Source: Malania oleifera
Taxonomy: Eukaryota; Streptophyta; Magnoliopsida; Santalales; Ximeniaceae
Direction of reading: 5' to 3'
DNA length: 64,000 nt
NCBI RefSeq assembly: GCF_029873635.1
Contig: NC_080417.1
Coordinates: forward strand, 30,616,214-30,680,213
Positions 23,280 to 35,565 of the stretch are shown here, piece by piece. The notes under the pieces are model-generated. The model was not told the DNA's origin. It saw only the letters and a list, made by a program, of their open reading frames with translations, and made no database searches. Position numbers and translations under genes: made by a program. Within the stretch, counting starts at the first letter, position 1. Every line of letters begins with the position of its first letter.

Positions 23280-23639
23280 TTATTCACAAAGAATTTCAAG
23301 AGCTCTGTCGTAGATCCATAAGGGCTTTGGTTTTGGATCTTGATGTCGGATGCCTATCCATGGGTTGTTTGGGTTATCAGGTTTTCTGTGAGGAGAAAAA
23401 GGTTTACAGGATGGTTTTGTTTCTCTTTTTTGTGATTGGCGGCAAGTGCAATCTGGATCGCACATAGCTGGATCAACATCCCATATGAAATGTCCTTCAA
23501 TTTTGTCGGTATAGATGGGGGATCCGTCTGCTTCAACGTGACTGACTGGAATGTCATTTTCAAAAGTAACAGGCTTTATCATCAATGATTGGAACACCAG
23601 AGGAGTGCTGGATGAAGCCGTATCTTTTGGGTTGAACAC
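23280..23639 (-). pseudogene. Viral linker between movement and coat proteins
   Basis: The minus-strand frame reads MFNPKDTASSSTPLVFQSLM, then CDPDCTCR, a small cysteine cluster, and a WIGIRHQDPKPKPLW segment. It sits between the movement-protein and coat-protein regions. I recognise no domain; a linker within the polyprotein is the simplest reading. Confidence 0.55.
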
Positions 23640-23933
23640 CGTCTTTACCGTTCCATCTGGAAGTCTCTGGAACTTAGGATCTGAGAGATGGATGGGTGAA
23701 GATTGCTGATGAAGCTATTCATAACTGGAAATCCATTCTAGAGGAATGAGTTGCTTCAGTTCTTCTCTAGGGATTTGTCATGGGATCTGGAGAATAGTGG
23801 GAATGTCATCTTCTCGTTCAGCAATGATCAGGATTGTATCTTCAGACTATCCCGGAAGGGGAAGATCAACAGCATGATCTTGAAGTCTGTAAATGAGCTG
23901 ATGGTGCAGGGTAGCCATATAGGCTGATGAGAC

Positions 23934-24569
23934 TTATGGAGCACCAGTAATCTGTAGTTGGACCTTTATGCAGTTCCTCAGGTTCTTGTCTCTGAGAGGA
24001 ATATTGAAGTTGGGAAAGAACGTGAGACACACGCTACCAGCTTGGAGAGTGGTAAGCGAAGTGCCAATTGCTGCATGCTCATACTGGGTGTAGGTTGTGT
24101 TGAGAAAAGTGATCCTGGCTATGATAGGAAGTCCTTTACGACCATGGAGTGTCAGGAGTAGTCTGACTACACCGAAATTGAGATGAATGTAGCCTTCTCT
24201 GATCCACTGGTTGATGAGATCTTGATCAAGCTCAAGATCAACATATTGTTCCTTGGAAGAGGCTGGGATGAGACACTTGTCGAGAGCTATAGTCTGAACG
24301 AACTCCTTGACTTGTGGTCTGTTGTGAGATATGAGAAGAGTGCGAACTTGGTTGTCTAGAGATTTCTTTCTTCGAAAAATATTGTAAGGATTTATAAGAA
24401 GAAGAGAGGTTTCCTGGATCTGAGCAGAGTCAGGAATGTAGGAGTATTCTATTAGGTTGGTAATTTTAGAAGAAGTAGTTTTCTTGATGGAGGGAGGAAG
24501 AGAGATAGAAGAAGAAAGTCGAGCAGGTGTAATTTCTGAGTTTTGTGAATGAGAATCCATGGTTTGCAA
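23934..24569 (-). pseudogene. Viral movement protein (30K superfamily)
   Basis: The minus-strand frame starts MQTMDSHSQNSEITPARLSS at 24569. It contains LINPYNIFRRKKSLDNQVRTL and the 30K-type core GVVRLLLTLHGRKGLPIIAR, then YEHAAIGTSLTTLQAGSVCL. These are hallmarks of caulimovirid movement proteins, which help virus particles pass plasmodesmata. It is the first coding region after the primer site. Confidence 0.88.
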
Positions 24570-25223
24570 GTTTCCCCTTTGAGCTATTTGTTCCTCGTTC
24601 TTCTAAAATTTACTTCTATGACCTTAAATTTCCTGGACTCCAGGGAAGGACATGGCTCTGATACCACACGAGAGTCGGGAGCCCCAAGACCTTCCAAAGG
24701 AAAGCAACCAATCTAGGACCACATCTCCAACACAGACCTTCCACACGGCCACTCAAACGAAGAACTCGGGTCCTTCAACCAAATGCTTTACTAGAGGAGG
24801 TCTTCGGGGACCATACAACCTTTCTGATGTGCAGGATCCTCTTAGAGACAAGCACAGAGCATACTTGGTGCCATGTTATGATTATACCAAGGAACCCATT
24901 ACAGTTTCGTTAAACCAGAAGTTTGCCTTGCGCCAGCATAGTGACTCGGCAGGTTACGGGTATCCACTGTAAAGATATCCCTCGTAATATCATAAAGACA
25001 TTACAAGTTCATAGAAGTAAGATAATAGAAGTCCTTCGGGCAAATAGCCTTTTAGGGGAAGAAGGAATTTAGAAAGCCATGGAAGAACACACAAGGAGGA
25101 ATTTTATTTCTAACTCCGTCTGATTCTAGTCTAACTTCAGTCTCTCTTCCTCCCTCCATCAAGAGAGACTGATTCTTGGGGCGTCGACTGACAAGAATCA
25201 TGGAAGGTCTTGGGGCTCCCGAC
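24570..25223 (-). other. Viral leader with tRNA-Met primer site and rearranged end
   Basis: The primer site (sense TGGTATCAGAGC, 24655-24666) marks the conventional first position of the viral genome. Beyond it lies non-coding sequence ending in a perfect 23-bp inverted repeat (24674-24696 against 25201-25223) and a small hairpin GATTCTTG/CAAGAATC (25171-25199). This suggests that a piece was inverted during or after integration. Confidence 0.65.
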
Positions 25224-25254
25224 TACATCTGCAAGAGTAAACTTTTCTTTATAT

Positions 25255-26305
25255 GCAAGAGTAACATAACATGCATTATGTTACTCCAAAACAATTATAA
25301 ATGCTCCGAGCACTAGCACCATGTTAATTTATTTATTTCCTATACAGGTAATGACATATGATGAGGGTAATGAATGGACACATTTATGGGTTAACTAAAG
25401 ATATTAGTTTCGAAAAATGCTATGAGATCGGGGTGAAGCGAGAAAAACAGTTTCTTAGAGTATTCTTCTCTGTTAACATACACCATGAATGATCTCGATA
25501 TGTGAATTTATGGTTTCTTTATTTTTCACTATACAAAGATCCTATTTTAAGCAAATAACAGTATTAAATTCTTTCATTTCTCTTCTTATAAAAAGTGTAT
25601 TCACATGAAACAAATTTAATTCGCATGTTTTGATTCTATAAATTTGTCATAATTTTTTAACATATCAAAACGTGTGGCCCATCCGATCAGACTCTCTAAG
25701 AAAACTAATTTTTTTTTTAAAAAAAAATTAAACCAAAAAAAATTAATCAAACATCGTAAATAATTATTTTAATATGAATAAAATGTATTCTCAAATTTTA
25801 ACAATTAAAAAAAAAAACACACACACGCACACACGTTCCATGTTATGCATGCATATTAATATCGTGAACTTTGTTATCGCTCACGATTCACTAATCATTA
25901 CGCGTCTTTAAAAAACAGCTTGCCCCAAAAAATAAAAATAAAAGATAAAGAGCTTCTTCAAAAATTGCAAACAAATTTTATGAATTCATGAGTGGTTTGT
26001 GTAAATTTTCAGTTTTAGTTCTCATCGTCGTGGGGAGTAGCATCAGCAGCAGAAATCCAGAAACAGTTTAACACTTAGTAAAAATTAGGATCAATACAAA
26101 CAGTAGACTAATCAGAAATTTTCTTTCAAAAAAAGAGGTTATCTTGAATTCATTCGACGAGAACCGCCAATATCGCCTATGAGTTTTTCCAACAAAAAAC
26201 AGATGCCAAGGAGCGAACAAAACAAGCTATCAATCCATGACGATTCCAGAACGGACTTATTAATCAAGAAAAAAAAATAGGAGAAGCTATTAGTCAGCTA
26301 CGAAT
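25255..26305. other. Intergenic stretch and SKP1 3' flank
   Basis: AT-rich, without coding signal. A hairpin GTAACATAA/TTATGTTAC with a 6-base loop sits at 25261-25284. A short CA-rich run lies near 25818-25836. The last 250-300 bases before 26305 are less AT-rich and probably include the 3' UTR of the SKP1-like gene. Confidence 0.5.
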
Positions 26306-26797
26306 TTACTGAAACGCCCAATCGTGCTCCTTGCGAATCTCTTCTTCCTCCTCCGGCGTAAAATCGCCCTCGATCCCAAAGAACTGCCGAACCTCTTCCA
26401 CGCTCTTGTCCTTGATCAAGTCGGCGACCTTCTGGCAGAGCAAATCCAGCAGATCGTTTATGTTCAAGTAATTGGCAGCGTTTAGGAGGGCGATCAAGGT
26501 GGCGTCGTCCTCATCTTTCGCGAAATCTTTTTTGAAATCCTTGATCTTTTCATTGAAGTCGGATCTGGGGCGAAGCTCCGCGCGCACCTTGCAAAACTCC
26601 AGGACCTTTGCAAGAATTTTTCCGGAGACGTTGGGAAGGGGCACGGGGGCCTCGCGCGAGACGACGTCTTCGAGGAAGATCAGTTTGATCGTCTCCGACT
26701 CCATGGCGACGTTCTCCTCCACCTCGAACACTATGCCGTCCGAGGCCTTCAGCCTTAACTTCTTCTCCGAAGCGACCGATTCGCTGCATTCCCCCAT
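26306..26797 (-). CDS. SKP1: SKP1-like protein (SCF ubiquitin ligase adaptor)
   Basis: SKP1 links an F-box protein to cullin 1 in SCF E3 ubiquitin ligases, in nucleus and cytosol. The single uninterrupted frame encodes 163 residues, about the usual length for plant ASK proteins. The N-terminal BTB/POZ-like domain (about residues 13-75) has KLRLKASDGIVFEVEE and PLPNVSGKILAKVLEFCK. The SKP1 dimerisation and F-box-binding domain (about 87-162) has DATLIALLNAANYLNINDLL, KSVEEVRQFFGI and the conserved end EEEEIRKEHDWAFQ, where most family members end WAFE. The start is chosen because the next methionine would cut into the POZ domain. There is no intron; many plant ASK paralogues are intronless, so this may be an expanded, possibly retroposed copy. 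The frame looks functional. The F-box partners cannot be told from sequence. Confidence 0.95.
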   Translation of the reverse strand: MGECSESVASEKKLRLKASDGIVFEVEENVAMESETIKLIFLEDVVSREAPVPLPNVSGKILAKVLEFCKVRAELRPRSDFNEKIKDFKKDFAKDEDDATLIALLNAANYLNINDLLDLLCQKVADLIKDKSVEEVRQFFGIEGDFTPEEEEEIRKEHDWAFQ

Positions 26798-26910
26798 GTT
26801 TCACCAAGAACTGAGAGAGAGGAACGCAAACTAGGGTTTGCAGAGTGAAGAGGAAGAGAGATGGGAGCGAGAAGGCGAAGGCGAAGGAATTATGGAATAA
26901 ATAGCAATGC
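26798..26910 (-). promoter_or_regulatory. SKP1-like promoter and 5' UTR
   Basis: Upstream of the start is a pyrimidine-rich leader including the plant 5' UTR word AAACCCTAG (sense; about 26828-26836). A TATA-like word (sense CTATTTATTCC, about 26893-26903) lies about 100 bp upstream of the ATG, which fits a short leader. Confidence 0.5.
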
Positions 26911-28276
26911 TAATGGAATTTTTTTATAAGGGATCTCTGCTACCGTATCAGAACAGGTTATGGAAAGCGTGGCCCCAAAGAAATTCCATCTTTATTTTTC
27001 TTTAAGCCCGTCGAAAAATGTTTAAAAATATATTAAAATATTTATATTTTTATATTTAATTATAAAAAAAATTAAAAATATACTAAACTTACAAACAAAA
27101 TTTAATTTTATATATTATAAATATTTAATTTTAAAATTTTAATAATATTAAATATTTTTAATAATATTTAATATAAAAGAGAAAAACAATAGAAAATGAG
27201 TTTTCTTTCTTATTTGTATTTTCCTTTTTTCATACAAATGGACCATTTCCATTTGAATTTTATTTGAGAAAAGAAAAATAAATTTTTTTATTTTTTAATA
27301 TTAAATATTATTAAAAATAAAAATTTATTTTAATATGATAAAAATTTATGGAAGATCAAATGTTGTGTAAAACTAAATTTTTTTAATTTTTTTTTCTTTC
27401 CCCAAAGTTTTTCGAGTTCCAAATGCAATTATGTTGTGTTTGGAATAATGAATTTCAGACCTTAGAATTGGATCCGAGTGGACTTAGACAAATTTCAATA
27501 AAATTTTGTATTACATTTTATAATTCCAAATTTAAAGTCTCTCTAGACATAAGATTACTGTATTTTTTTTTTTAGAATAAACTTAAATGCTATGGGAATA
27601 ATAGAAAGAGTAATAAAAGAAAGAATAGTATTAACACTTTAAAAATTATTATTAATATTTTATTATATTTTCTCACACAATAAAACTGAATAATTTGCCT
27701 CTCTTTTTTTTTGTCTTTTTACTAATAAATACAAATTAAGGATCGTTATCTTTTTGGGTTACAGTATCATAAATTCTTCAAAAGAATCAAAACTTATTTA
27801 TGGATGAAGAAAAGATTAACAAAAATGATTTTTTCATATGATATTTAAAACTCAGTAATATAAAATGTTAATTTAGAAAATGTAAAATAAGGATAAAAAA
27901 TTAATTTTGCACATTTTCTTGAAATATGTTAAAATAAATATAATATTTCAGGAATATATATTACTGAAAATATAATATTGTATACACACATATAACATGT
28001 ATGAAATTTTAGTCAAATTATAGCATTAGTATTCATAATTCGTATACTTTTAAACTATGAGATGAACTTGAGCATCGACAATCAACGGAACACATTTTAT
28101 TTTGTTTTACTTTACTTTTATATTTTAAAAAAAGAATATGAACACATGCTACATCTTATAATTCGAAGAGTATATACTCATATAGTTTGAGTCAATTTTA
28201 TAATTTTAATGTTTGTGTACATGGTATACATATTTTTATATATTTTTTAATAATTTAAATTTAAATTAATTTTTAT
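26911..28276. other. AT-rich intergenic stretch
   Basis: Strongly AT-rich with many TTTTTA/ATATTTAA runs. No gene, RNA or bounded element could be supported. Confidence 0.5.
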
Positions 28277-28609
28277 TGAAAATTAAACTTGACTAAAGTC
28301 GTCGGCAACTACACCAACCAGTCGTTTCTGTTGACATGGGAGATAGGCGGCCACCAACTTCACCAACTTCAACCCACCATTGTTGATTATACTGTTCTAG
28401 CAATTACAATAAATAGACGTGTGTGTGTGTGTAATGTATATGTGGTGTAGAGAGGGTGAATAACCAGTGAGAAGAGAGTTTGTGTATTTAGAATTCTTCT
28501 GTAATATATATTTTTTTTTTCATATTGAAATCAATTGAGTGTATTTGTGTGAAATTCTCACTAAGTTTCAATCACAACCTGTGATTGAATGAGTCCCCTC
28601 CACCCATCA
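28277..28609 (+). repeat. 5' LTR of the Copia element
   Basis: Runs to CCCATCA just before the primer site. It contains a TATA-like word AATAAATAG (about 28409-28417), a short GT run and the end AATCACAACCTGTGATTGA, which includes the small inverted repeat TCACA/TGTGA. It is matched by 33373-33700. Confidence 0.88.
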
Positions 28610-29249
28610 GTGGTATCAGAACGCCCAGGTTCGTTGAAATTTGCCAAACAAAGGTGAATAGAGAAAAATTCAAAATTTTCTCCTAGATTTGAAGTTGTTC
28701 AAAATCCAAAATTGAGCATACCATAGTGAAATTCGCGTCGAGATGAATCCAGTGGTGAAAATCGTGCTTCAAACGGAGTTCGAGAGCCCCCACACACTCC
28801 GACAGACGAAACAACGTCCTCCACGCACGCCGGCAAGGACACTGACCATCAATTCCACGCGCTCCACGCGCCCGTACGCATCTTTCTCACCCAGCTGGTG
28901 TGATCTGACCAGGACACCCGATCCGCAACCCGATCTAGCAACCCGGAACTGGCCCCGCGAGCATAACCTGACTCGGCTGATCACTCGCATCCACTCGCCG
29001 ATACGCGGCACGCCTAGATTCCACCACGTGGCACAACGATAATTTCTAACGCCGTTACTATCCGTTAAGTTAAACTAGCCCAGTCAAACCAGTCCAAAAT
29101 TATTTTATAGCCGATTCAGTCTCATTTTAACCAGTTCTTTGCAACCCAAAATCGGTTCGCAAAGTTTTTCGACCTTCTGAACACAGTGGTGGCTTCAAAT
29201 TTGCCAAAATCTATCCTCATTACTCTATTTTTTGATATATTAAATCTAA

Positions 29250-30240
29250 TGGCTAATGATACTACACAAGTTGTTATTCCAAAGTTGACACTGGAGAATT
29301 ATGACAATTGGTCTATTCAAATGAGAGTCCTACTAGGTGCTTAGGATGTCATGGACATCGTTGAAGATGGGTATAGAGAAAGTCCATCAAAAGAAACCAA
29401 AGCAACTATGTATGACGCTCAAAGAACGACTTTGTGAACCGATCAAAAGAAAGATTATAAGGCAAAGACCATAATCTACCAAGGCCTTGATGAGACCACA
29501 TTCGAAATCATCACCTCTGCCAAAACATCTAAAAAAGTTTGTGACTCTCTCCATCGAATACACAAAGGTGCAAATAAATTAAAGAAGATTCGTCTTCAAA
29601 CATGGCGAGGTGATTTCGAATCTTTAAGAATAAAATCTACTGAATTTATTGCTGATTACCATACACGAGTTATGGTAGTATCAAATCAATTAAGAAGAAA
29701 TGGAGAGACTCTCAACGATGAGAGAATTTGTGAAAAAATTTTGCGATCTTTGGATCCAAAATACGATTATATAGTTGTGACCACGGAAGAAACAAAATAT
29801 TTGGAAACCATGTCCGTAGAAGAACTTATAGGCTCACTCCAAGCCCATGAGCAGAAAATCAACATAAAGAGTGAAGATAAAGTACTGAAGCAAGCCCTCC
29901 AAACGAAGTTGTCCCTCACTATAGATAGATACGATAAAAGAGGGACGTCACGGAGAGGAAGTGGACGAAGTCCAGGATCTCATGGAAGAAATTATTATGA
30001 AAATTTTGACTCTAGAGAAGGTGTCAGAGGCGGAAAAGGTCCCACTAGAGAAGGACGCAATCAACAGAACTATGTCGCATGAGGCAGAGGACAAGGAAGA
30101 AAAGGGGGATACAATAACTAACCGAACGTAGACAAAAGAAACGTTCAGTTCTGCAATTGCCGTAAGTACAGACACTACAGTAATGAGTGCATAGGTAATC
30201 CCCAAAATCATGAAGTAAATGAAAATGCTAACTTTGCAGA
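29250..30240 (+). pseudogene. Copia gag (fossil)
   Basis: The translation starts near ANDTTQVVIPKLTLENYDNW and includes RRNGETLNDERICEKILRSL and LIGSLQAHEQKI, the UBN2-type gag body. A CCHC-like knuckle follows near 30150-30195. A GC-rich leader (28740-29040) lies between primer site and gag. It is broken. Confidence 0.88.
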
Positions 30241-30252
30241 AAAGGAGAATCG

Positions 30253-31600
30253 TTGATGTTGATGGCACACAATTCAACCCACCAAGACCAAAATGTTTGG
30301 TACCTTAACATTGGAGCCAGCAATCACATGACTGGTAGAAAGAACCTATTTAATGAACTTGATGAGAAAATTCAGGGAGAGATATCATTTGGTGATCTCT
30401 CTAAAGCCACAATTCGAGGAAGGGGAAATGTCCTAATCAAAAGGAAGGATGGAGACCATGCTTTTATCTCCAACGCGTACTATGTTCCAGCCATAAAGAC
30501 TAATATACTTAGTCTTGGACATCTTGTGGAGAAAGATTACCGAATTAGCCTTAAAGATACGCAGATGGTGATAACAGATGCTCGAGGTAAGATTGTTACT
30601 CGAGTACAAATGGCAAAGAATTAAATGTTTCCGCTCACCATTTAACATGATACGCCAAAGTGTTTGAGCGCTATCATCAAAGACCGGTTATGCCATCTCA
30701 GGTACGAACATCTAAATTTTGAAAGTTTAAAATAATTGGGAACTAAGAAAATAGTGAAAGGTTTACCCAACATCCACCACCCAAATATGATATGTGAAAG
30801 TTGTGTTCTGAGCAAGCAACACACAAACAGCTTTGGAAAGCAAGCCGACTGGAGATCTACCATGCCGCTCCAACTAGTACACACCGACATGTGTGGTCCA
30901 TTGAGGCCGTTTTCAAATGGACAGAACTAATACTTCCTCACCTTCATTGATGATTACAGCAGGAATACTTGGGTTTACTACCTGAAAAGGAAGTCAAAGG
31001 TGTTTGACAAGTTCAAAGAGTTCAAAGCTCTTGTGGAGAAATAGAGTGGCTATCGCATCAAGTCACTCAGATCAGACCAAGGAGGAGAGTACAAGGACGA
31101 AATTTTCCTAAAATTCCTTAGGCAACAAGGGATTCAAATACAGTTCACACTTACCTACACTTCCCAATTGAATGGTGTAGTTGAGAGGAAGAACCGCATG
31201 ATCCTTAACATGAGCAGGAGCATGTTAAAGGATAAAAATGTGTCCAAAAGTTTTTGGGTAGAAGCAGTATCATGTGCAGTTCATCTACTCAACCGGTATC
31301 CTACAAAGAGTCTTGATACAAAGACGTCTCATAAAGCCTGGAGTACTCACAAGCCTAGTGCGAGTCATCTTAGAGTGTTTGGCTCCATAGCCTATGCCAA
31401 GATCCTAGAAACAAGAAGGACAAAGTTGGAAGATAAAAGAGAGAAATTATCCTTGTTGGATACGGCGACAGCACCATGGGATATTGACTATACAATCCCA
31501 TCAATAAGAAAATTATTCACAACAGGGATGTCATTTTTTAAGAAAATGAATCCTAGAAGTGGGACTAGGATGATACTTCCAAAGATGTGAAATTGACACT
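30253..31600 (+). pseudogene. Copia protease and integrase (fossil)
   Basis: The protease region (30253-30624) has GASNHMTGRKNLFNELDE and TNILSLGHLVEK. The integrase follows with the HTDMCGPL motif (about 30880-30905), [12 protein letters not shown] (about 30945), the DQGGEYK catalytic region (about 31075) and NGVVERKNR (about 31170). It is broken in several places. Confidence 0.88.
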
Positions 31601-33385
31601 TGAAGGAGAAGAACCCACACAGACAAGAGAAGTGGCTATCGAGTCACGAGTTCCAAAGTTGCAGACACCTCCACACAGTTCACCACAAAGGAATGACTCT
31701 CCATCACCAATTGAGTGTGAAATCTCAGACATAACGCCTAAAAGAGCTTTTAAACTAGCTGGTCTATATAAAACTACAGAACCAATAGAAGAGTATGTTA
31801 CACTATATTGTCTATTGCTGACCAATGACCCGGTTAACTTCGAGGAGGCTAACAAAGAAGACAAATGGAGAAAAGTAATGGATGAGGAAATTCAATCCAT
31901 CAAGAAGAACAAGACTTAGGAGTTAACAAATCTCTCAAAAGGCCTCAAAACTATTGGTGTGAAATGGGTCTACAAGACCAAGAAGAATGCTCAAGGAGAA
32001 GTTCAGAAATACAAAAAAAGACTTGTTACCAAAGGCTACAAGAAGAAAGAAGGGATTTATTATGGAGAAATCTTTACCCCAGTTGCCAGGCTTGAAACCA
32101 TCAGATTACTAATTTCACTATCAGCACAAAATGGATGGAAGATTTACCAGTTGGATGTGAAATCAGCATTTTTGAACGGTTTTCTAGAAGAAGAGATCTA
32201 TAACGATCAACCACCTGGATATATGAAGAAGGGCAAAGAAGATAGAATGTATAAGTTGAAGAAAGCACTCTATGACTTGAAGCAGGCACCTCGTGCGTGG
32301 AACATGAGGATTGATGACTATTTCCAAAAGAATTGATTTAAAAAATGTCCCTACGAGCATGCGCTATACATGAAGATGGAGATAGACGGAAGCATGCTGA
32401 TTGCTTGCCTATATGTTGATGATCTAATTTTCACTGGCAATAATCCATAGATGTTTGCTGCTTTTAAGAGGAGCATGGTCAAAGAGTTTGAAATGACGGA
32501 TATTGGCCAGCTATCTCATTTCCTTGGCATAGAAGTCGTGCAAAGCGAAATCAGAATCTTCATCTCCCAGAGCCACTATGCAAAAGAAGTACTAAAGAAG
32601 TTTGGGATGGCAAATGCAATCTTGTGACAACTCCAGTTGAAATGGGATTAGAGCTGAGAAAGAATGAGCAAGGAGATGTTGACCCCACATATTTCAAGAG
32701 TTTGGTTGGAATCTTAAGGTATTTGACGTGCATTAGACTAGACATACTCTACGGAGTTGGACTTATTAGTAGATACATGAAAACTCCTTACCAGTCCCAC
32801 CTAAATGCAGCGAAGAGGATACTTCGCTATGTCAAGGGTACCATCACTGATGGTATGTTCTATTCATCAAGAGGTGAATGCAAACTTATCGACTATTCAA
32901 ATAGCGATTGAGGAAGGGATCTCGATGAAAGAAAAAGTACGTCTAGATTCACATTTTTTATGGGAGATACAGCGTTTACATGGTCATCAAAGAAGCAACC
33001 CATCATAACACTGTCATCATGTGAAGTTGAGTATGTTGCTGTCAGCTCAGCTGTTTGTCATGATATATGGATTATGAATGTATTGAAGTATCTAGGATTT
33101 CTTCAAAATGACCCCATAGAAGTCTACATTGACAACCAATCAGCGATTGCACTTGCGAAGAATCCAGTTTACCATGAAAGAAGCCAATATGTTGATACTC
33201 GGTATCATTTTATCAGGGAGCATGTCAAGAAGAAAGAAGTAGAGTTGATATCTTGTAGAACGTATGATCAGATTGCTGACATTTTCACGAAGCCACTCAG
33301 GCATGATATTTTTTCTAGATTGAATACAAAGCTCAGAATGACAAAACTAGGAGAGTTAAGTTTAAAGAGGGATGCTAAAAATTAA
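31601..33385 (+). pseudogene. Copia RT and RNase H (fossil)
   Basis: RT motifs are KWVYKTKKNAQGEVQKYKKR, FTPVARLETIRLLISLSAQN (about 32080-32130), QLDVKSAFLNGFLEEEIY, ALYDLKQAPRAW and the catalytic YVDDLIF (about 32413). RNase H-type sequence follows, with KKQPIITLSSCEVEYVA (about 32990) and HFIREHVKKKEVEL. This is the last coding part before the 3' LTR. It is broken in several places. Confidence 0.9.
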
Positions 33386-33700
33386 ACTTGACGGGAGTCA
33401 TCGGCAGCCACACCAACCAGCCATTTCTGTTGACATTGGACATTGGCAGCCACCAACTTCACCAACTTCGGCCCACCATTGTTGGTTATACTGTTCTAGC
33501 AATTACTATAAATAGATGTGTGTGTCTGTGATGTATATATGGTGTAGAGAGGGTGAATAACTAGTGAGAAAAGAGTTTGCGTATTTAGAATTCCTCTGTA
33601 ATATTTTTTTTCAGATTGAAATCAATTGAGTATATTTGTGTGCAATCCTCACTGAGTTTCAATCACAACCTGTGATTGAGTGAGTCCCCTCCACCCATTA
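33373..33700 (+). repeat. 3' LTR of the Copia element
   Basis: The second copy of the roughly 330-bp repeat, starting TGCTAAAAATTAAAC after the purine tract and ending CCACCCATTA. Confidence 0.88.
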
Positions 33701-35565
33701 ATTTTATAATTTTAATGTATCTAAATGTAAATAAAAAAAAAGTGTTGGCTAATAATTTACATTACTTTTATAATTTTAATTTATATATATGTAAAATGTT
33801 GGAATTGGTGTATTCCCAAGAGGGGGGTGAATTGAGTTTTTAAAAATTTAACTCCTAGGTTCAACTAATCCAACAACAGTATATCATAACCTTAGGTCTT
33901 TCTAGCGTATACCAATTGTGTAGATGAAAATAATATGTAAAAAATAAATCACGCACAACATTCACAATATAACATACACGTGCAGTAAATAAATTGCGGT
34001 AATGTAAAGTAGACACGTGATATGTTATCGAGGTTTGGCCAATACTGCCTACACCCCTGCCTCAGCTCGTAAGCCCAAGGATTACAACTATTGCTCACTT
34101 AACAGGTGGAGCGGCACCATTTACAATCAGGTCAAATTATCAGGGTTGACATCAACCTTTACAAGTTCTCCTTACGAGGTGGAGAAGGCCCAAGGTCAAA
34201 TTCACAGGGCTGACCCAAACCTTTACAATCCACTCCTCAATAGGGCAAAGTATACCCTCTTCAGGCCCACGTCTGGAATACAATCAATCAGCTCAATTTT
34301 TGTAAACAAACAATGTTACTTCTAATACAAGTAGATTGTGTACCAATATGCATAAGCAATAACTAATGCACTTCCAAATGATAGATCTATAAGCTCAGTG
34401 AAGATATGTGAACCTACTCTCAAGATATTGTTAATATGCAATCAAAGTATGAGAGTGTGCTACAACAATATCTTTGAAACAATATATATCAATATATCAA
34501 TCACAAATAAAGTTTCAAAAATTTTCAAAAGAAAGATCAAATATCTCAAAATGATTTTCAAAAACTTTAAGCACAAAAGATATTTTATAAACCAAGCTTG
34601 TCAAAAATATTTGCTTCACAACACAAGACAAGTTTAAGAGTTTTGCAATCAAAATGCAAAGACTAACAAGCTAGCAAGATTTTCCCCACACAATAAATTT
34701 ATGAACTAAATCTATGGTGAAAATTTTTGGCTTAACTCTATTTTAGAAAATCAACAATCAACACAACAATGAGAGTTTAAGTAGTGTAGGATGATTTAAA
34801 ATACTCTCACTCAAATAGATTTTGCAAAAGAATGATCAAATGATGAGTATATGGGTTATATATGAAGAAAGGGCTCTCAAAAAATTGAGAGAAAATTTTG
34901 TTAATAAAACTCCCTAATCTTGGCTTAATCTTTGCAAATTAACCTATATATATACCCACTAATAAAATTTTGACCGTTGGGACACAAAGGTAATACTTAA
35001 AATTGTTTAAAACATATTTAACAAAAATAACCCTGATTTACCCTTAATTATTCGCGGTAAAATTAGAGCAATTAAGATTTTCGGTTGCCCAAACAAGCAT
35101 ATATGAAAAAGGTATTTTTCAAGTTCGGGTGCCCAAGGTCATGGTCGGGTGGCTAAACCAATGCAATTTCCAAACTACTCGAGGTTCGTTCGATCAGTTA
35201 ATATTTTGGTCTGCCGAACTTCAGACTTCGGTCACCCAGGGTATATATGAACGTGAAGTTCGAGCGCCTGGGAAAGGTGAAAAGTGACCGCTCTAAGGTT
35301 CGGTTGTCCGGGGACACTCAGTTTAATTTGGTTTGGTCACCCAGGCCAAATCAACTATTTTTGACTTACTACTAGTTCGGTCGACCGATGCGTTTTCAAC
35401 GCGCACAGTTCAGTCGCTTAAAGTCCTTTCAAGCTTAAGAAATGGGTCCTGTTTTTTTAAGTAAGAGTTAAGTGCAAGGACCTAGGGTGTAGTCACCGAA
35501 AAATAATAGTATTTAAATAATAAGAGAGAGAGAAATAGAAACAGAAACAGAAGGAGGTCGTAAAC

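Larger units (their letters stand above)
18091..25254 (-). mobile_element. Endogenous pararetrovirus (Caulimoviridae), Florendovirus/Petuvirus-like
   Basis: The minus strand carries, in order, a primer site for initiator tRNA-Met (24655-24666), movement protein, coat protein with zinc knuckle, aspartic protease, RT, RNase H and an additional ORF. That order, with no integrase and no LTRs, is that of caulimovirids. The movement protein and the extra 3' ORF suggest a Florendovirus- or Petuvirus-like virus; this is inference. The block is bounded by a near-identical repeat (18091-18114 and 25230-25254). It is a fossil with several breaks, although the coat-protein frame remains long (607 codons). 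An internal inversion of a short piece is likely near its 5' end. Confidence 0.88.
28277..33700 (+). mobile_element. Ty1/Copia element, TNT1-like, both LTRs present
   Basis: LTRs of about 330 bp lie at 28277-28609 and 33373-33700. A primer site (TGGTATCAGAAC) is at 28611-28622 and a purine-rich tract (AAAGAGGG) directly precedes 33373. Between them gag, protease, integrase, RT and RNase H follow in Copia order on the plus strand. The translation resembles TNT1-94-type elements. It is broken, around ten breaks, and the LTRs have visibly diverged, so it is an old insertion. Flanks are AT-rich and a clean target duplication is not resolved. Confidence 0.92.

Noticed and set aside
26306-26797. 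SKP1-like locus as a processed pseudogene
   Set aside because: Intronless, but the frame is complete, the length normal and both domains well kept; many functional plant ASK genes lack introns.
26550-26807. Minus-strand 85-codon arginine-rich frame overlapping SKP1
   Set aside because: Alternative frame of the SKP1 coding sequence; the SKP1 frame has clear family homology throughout.
28743-29042. 99-codon plus-strand frame with arginine/proline/threonine-rich product
   Set aside because: It lies in the GC-rich leader between the Copia primer site and gag and has no recognised domain.
34017-34325. 102-codon frame in the left part of LTR C
   Set aside because: It lies inside LTR sequence and shows no recognised domain.
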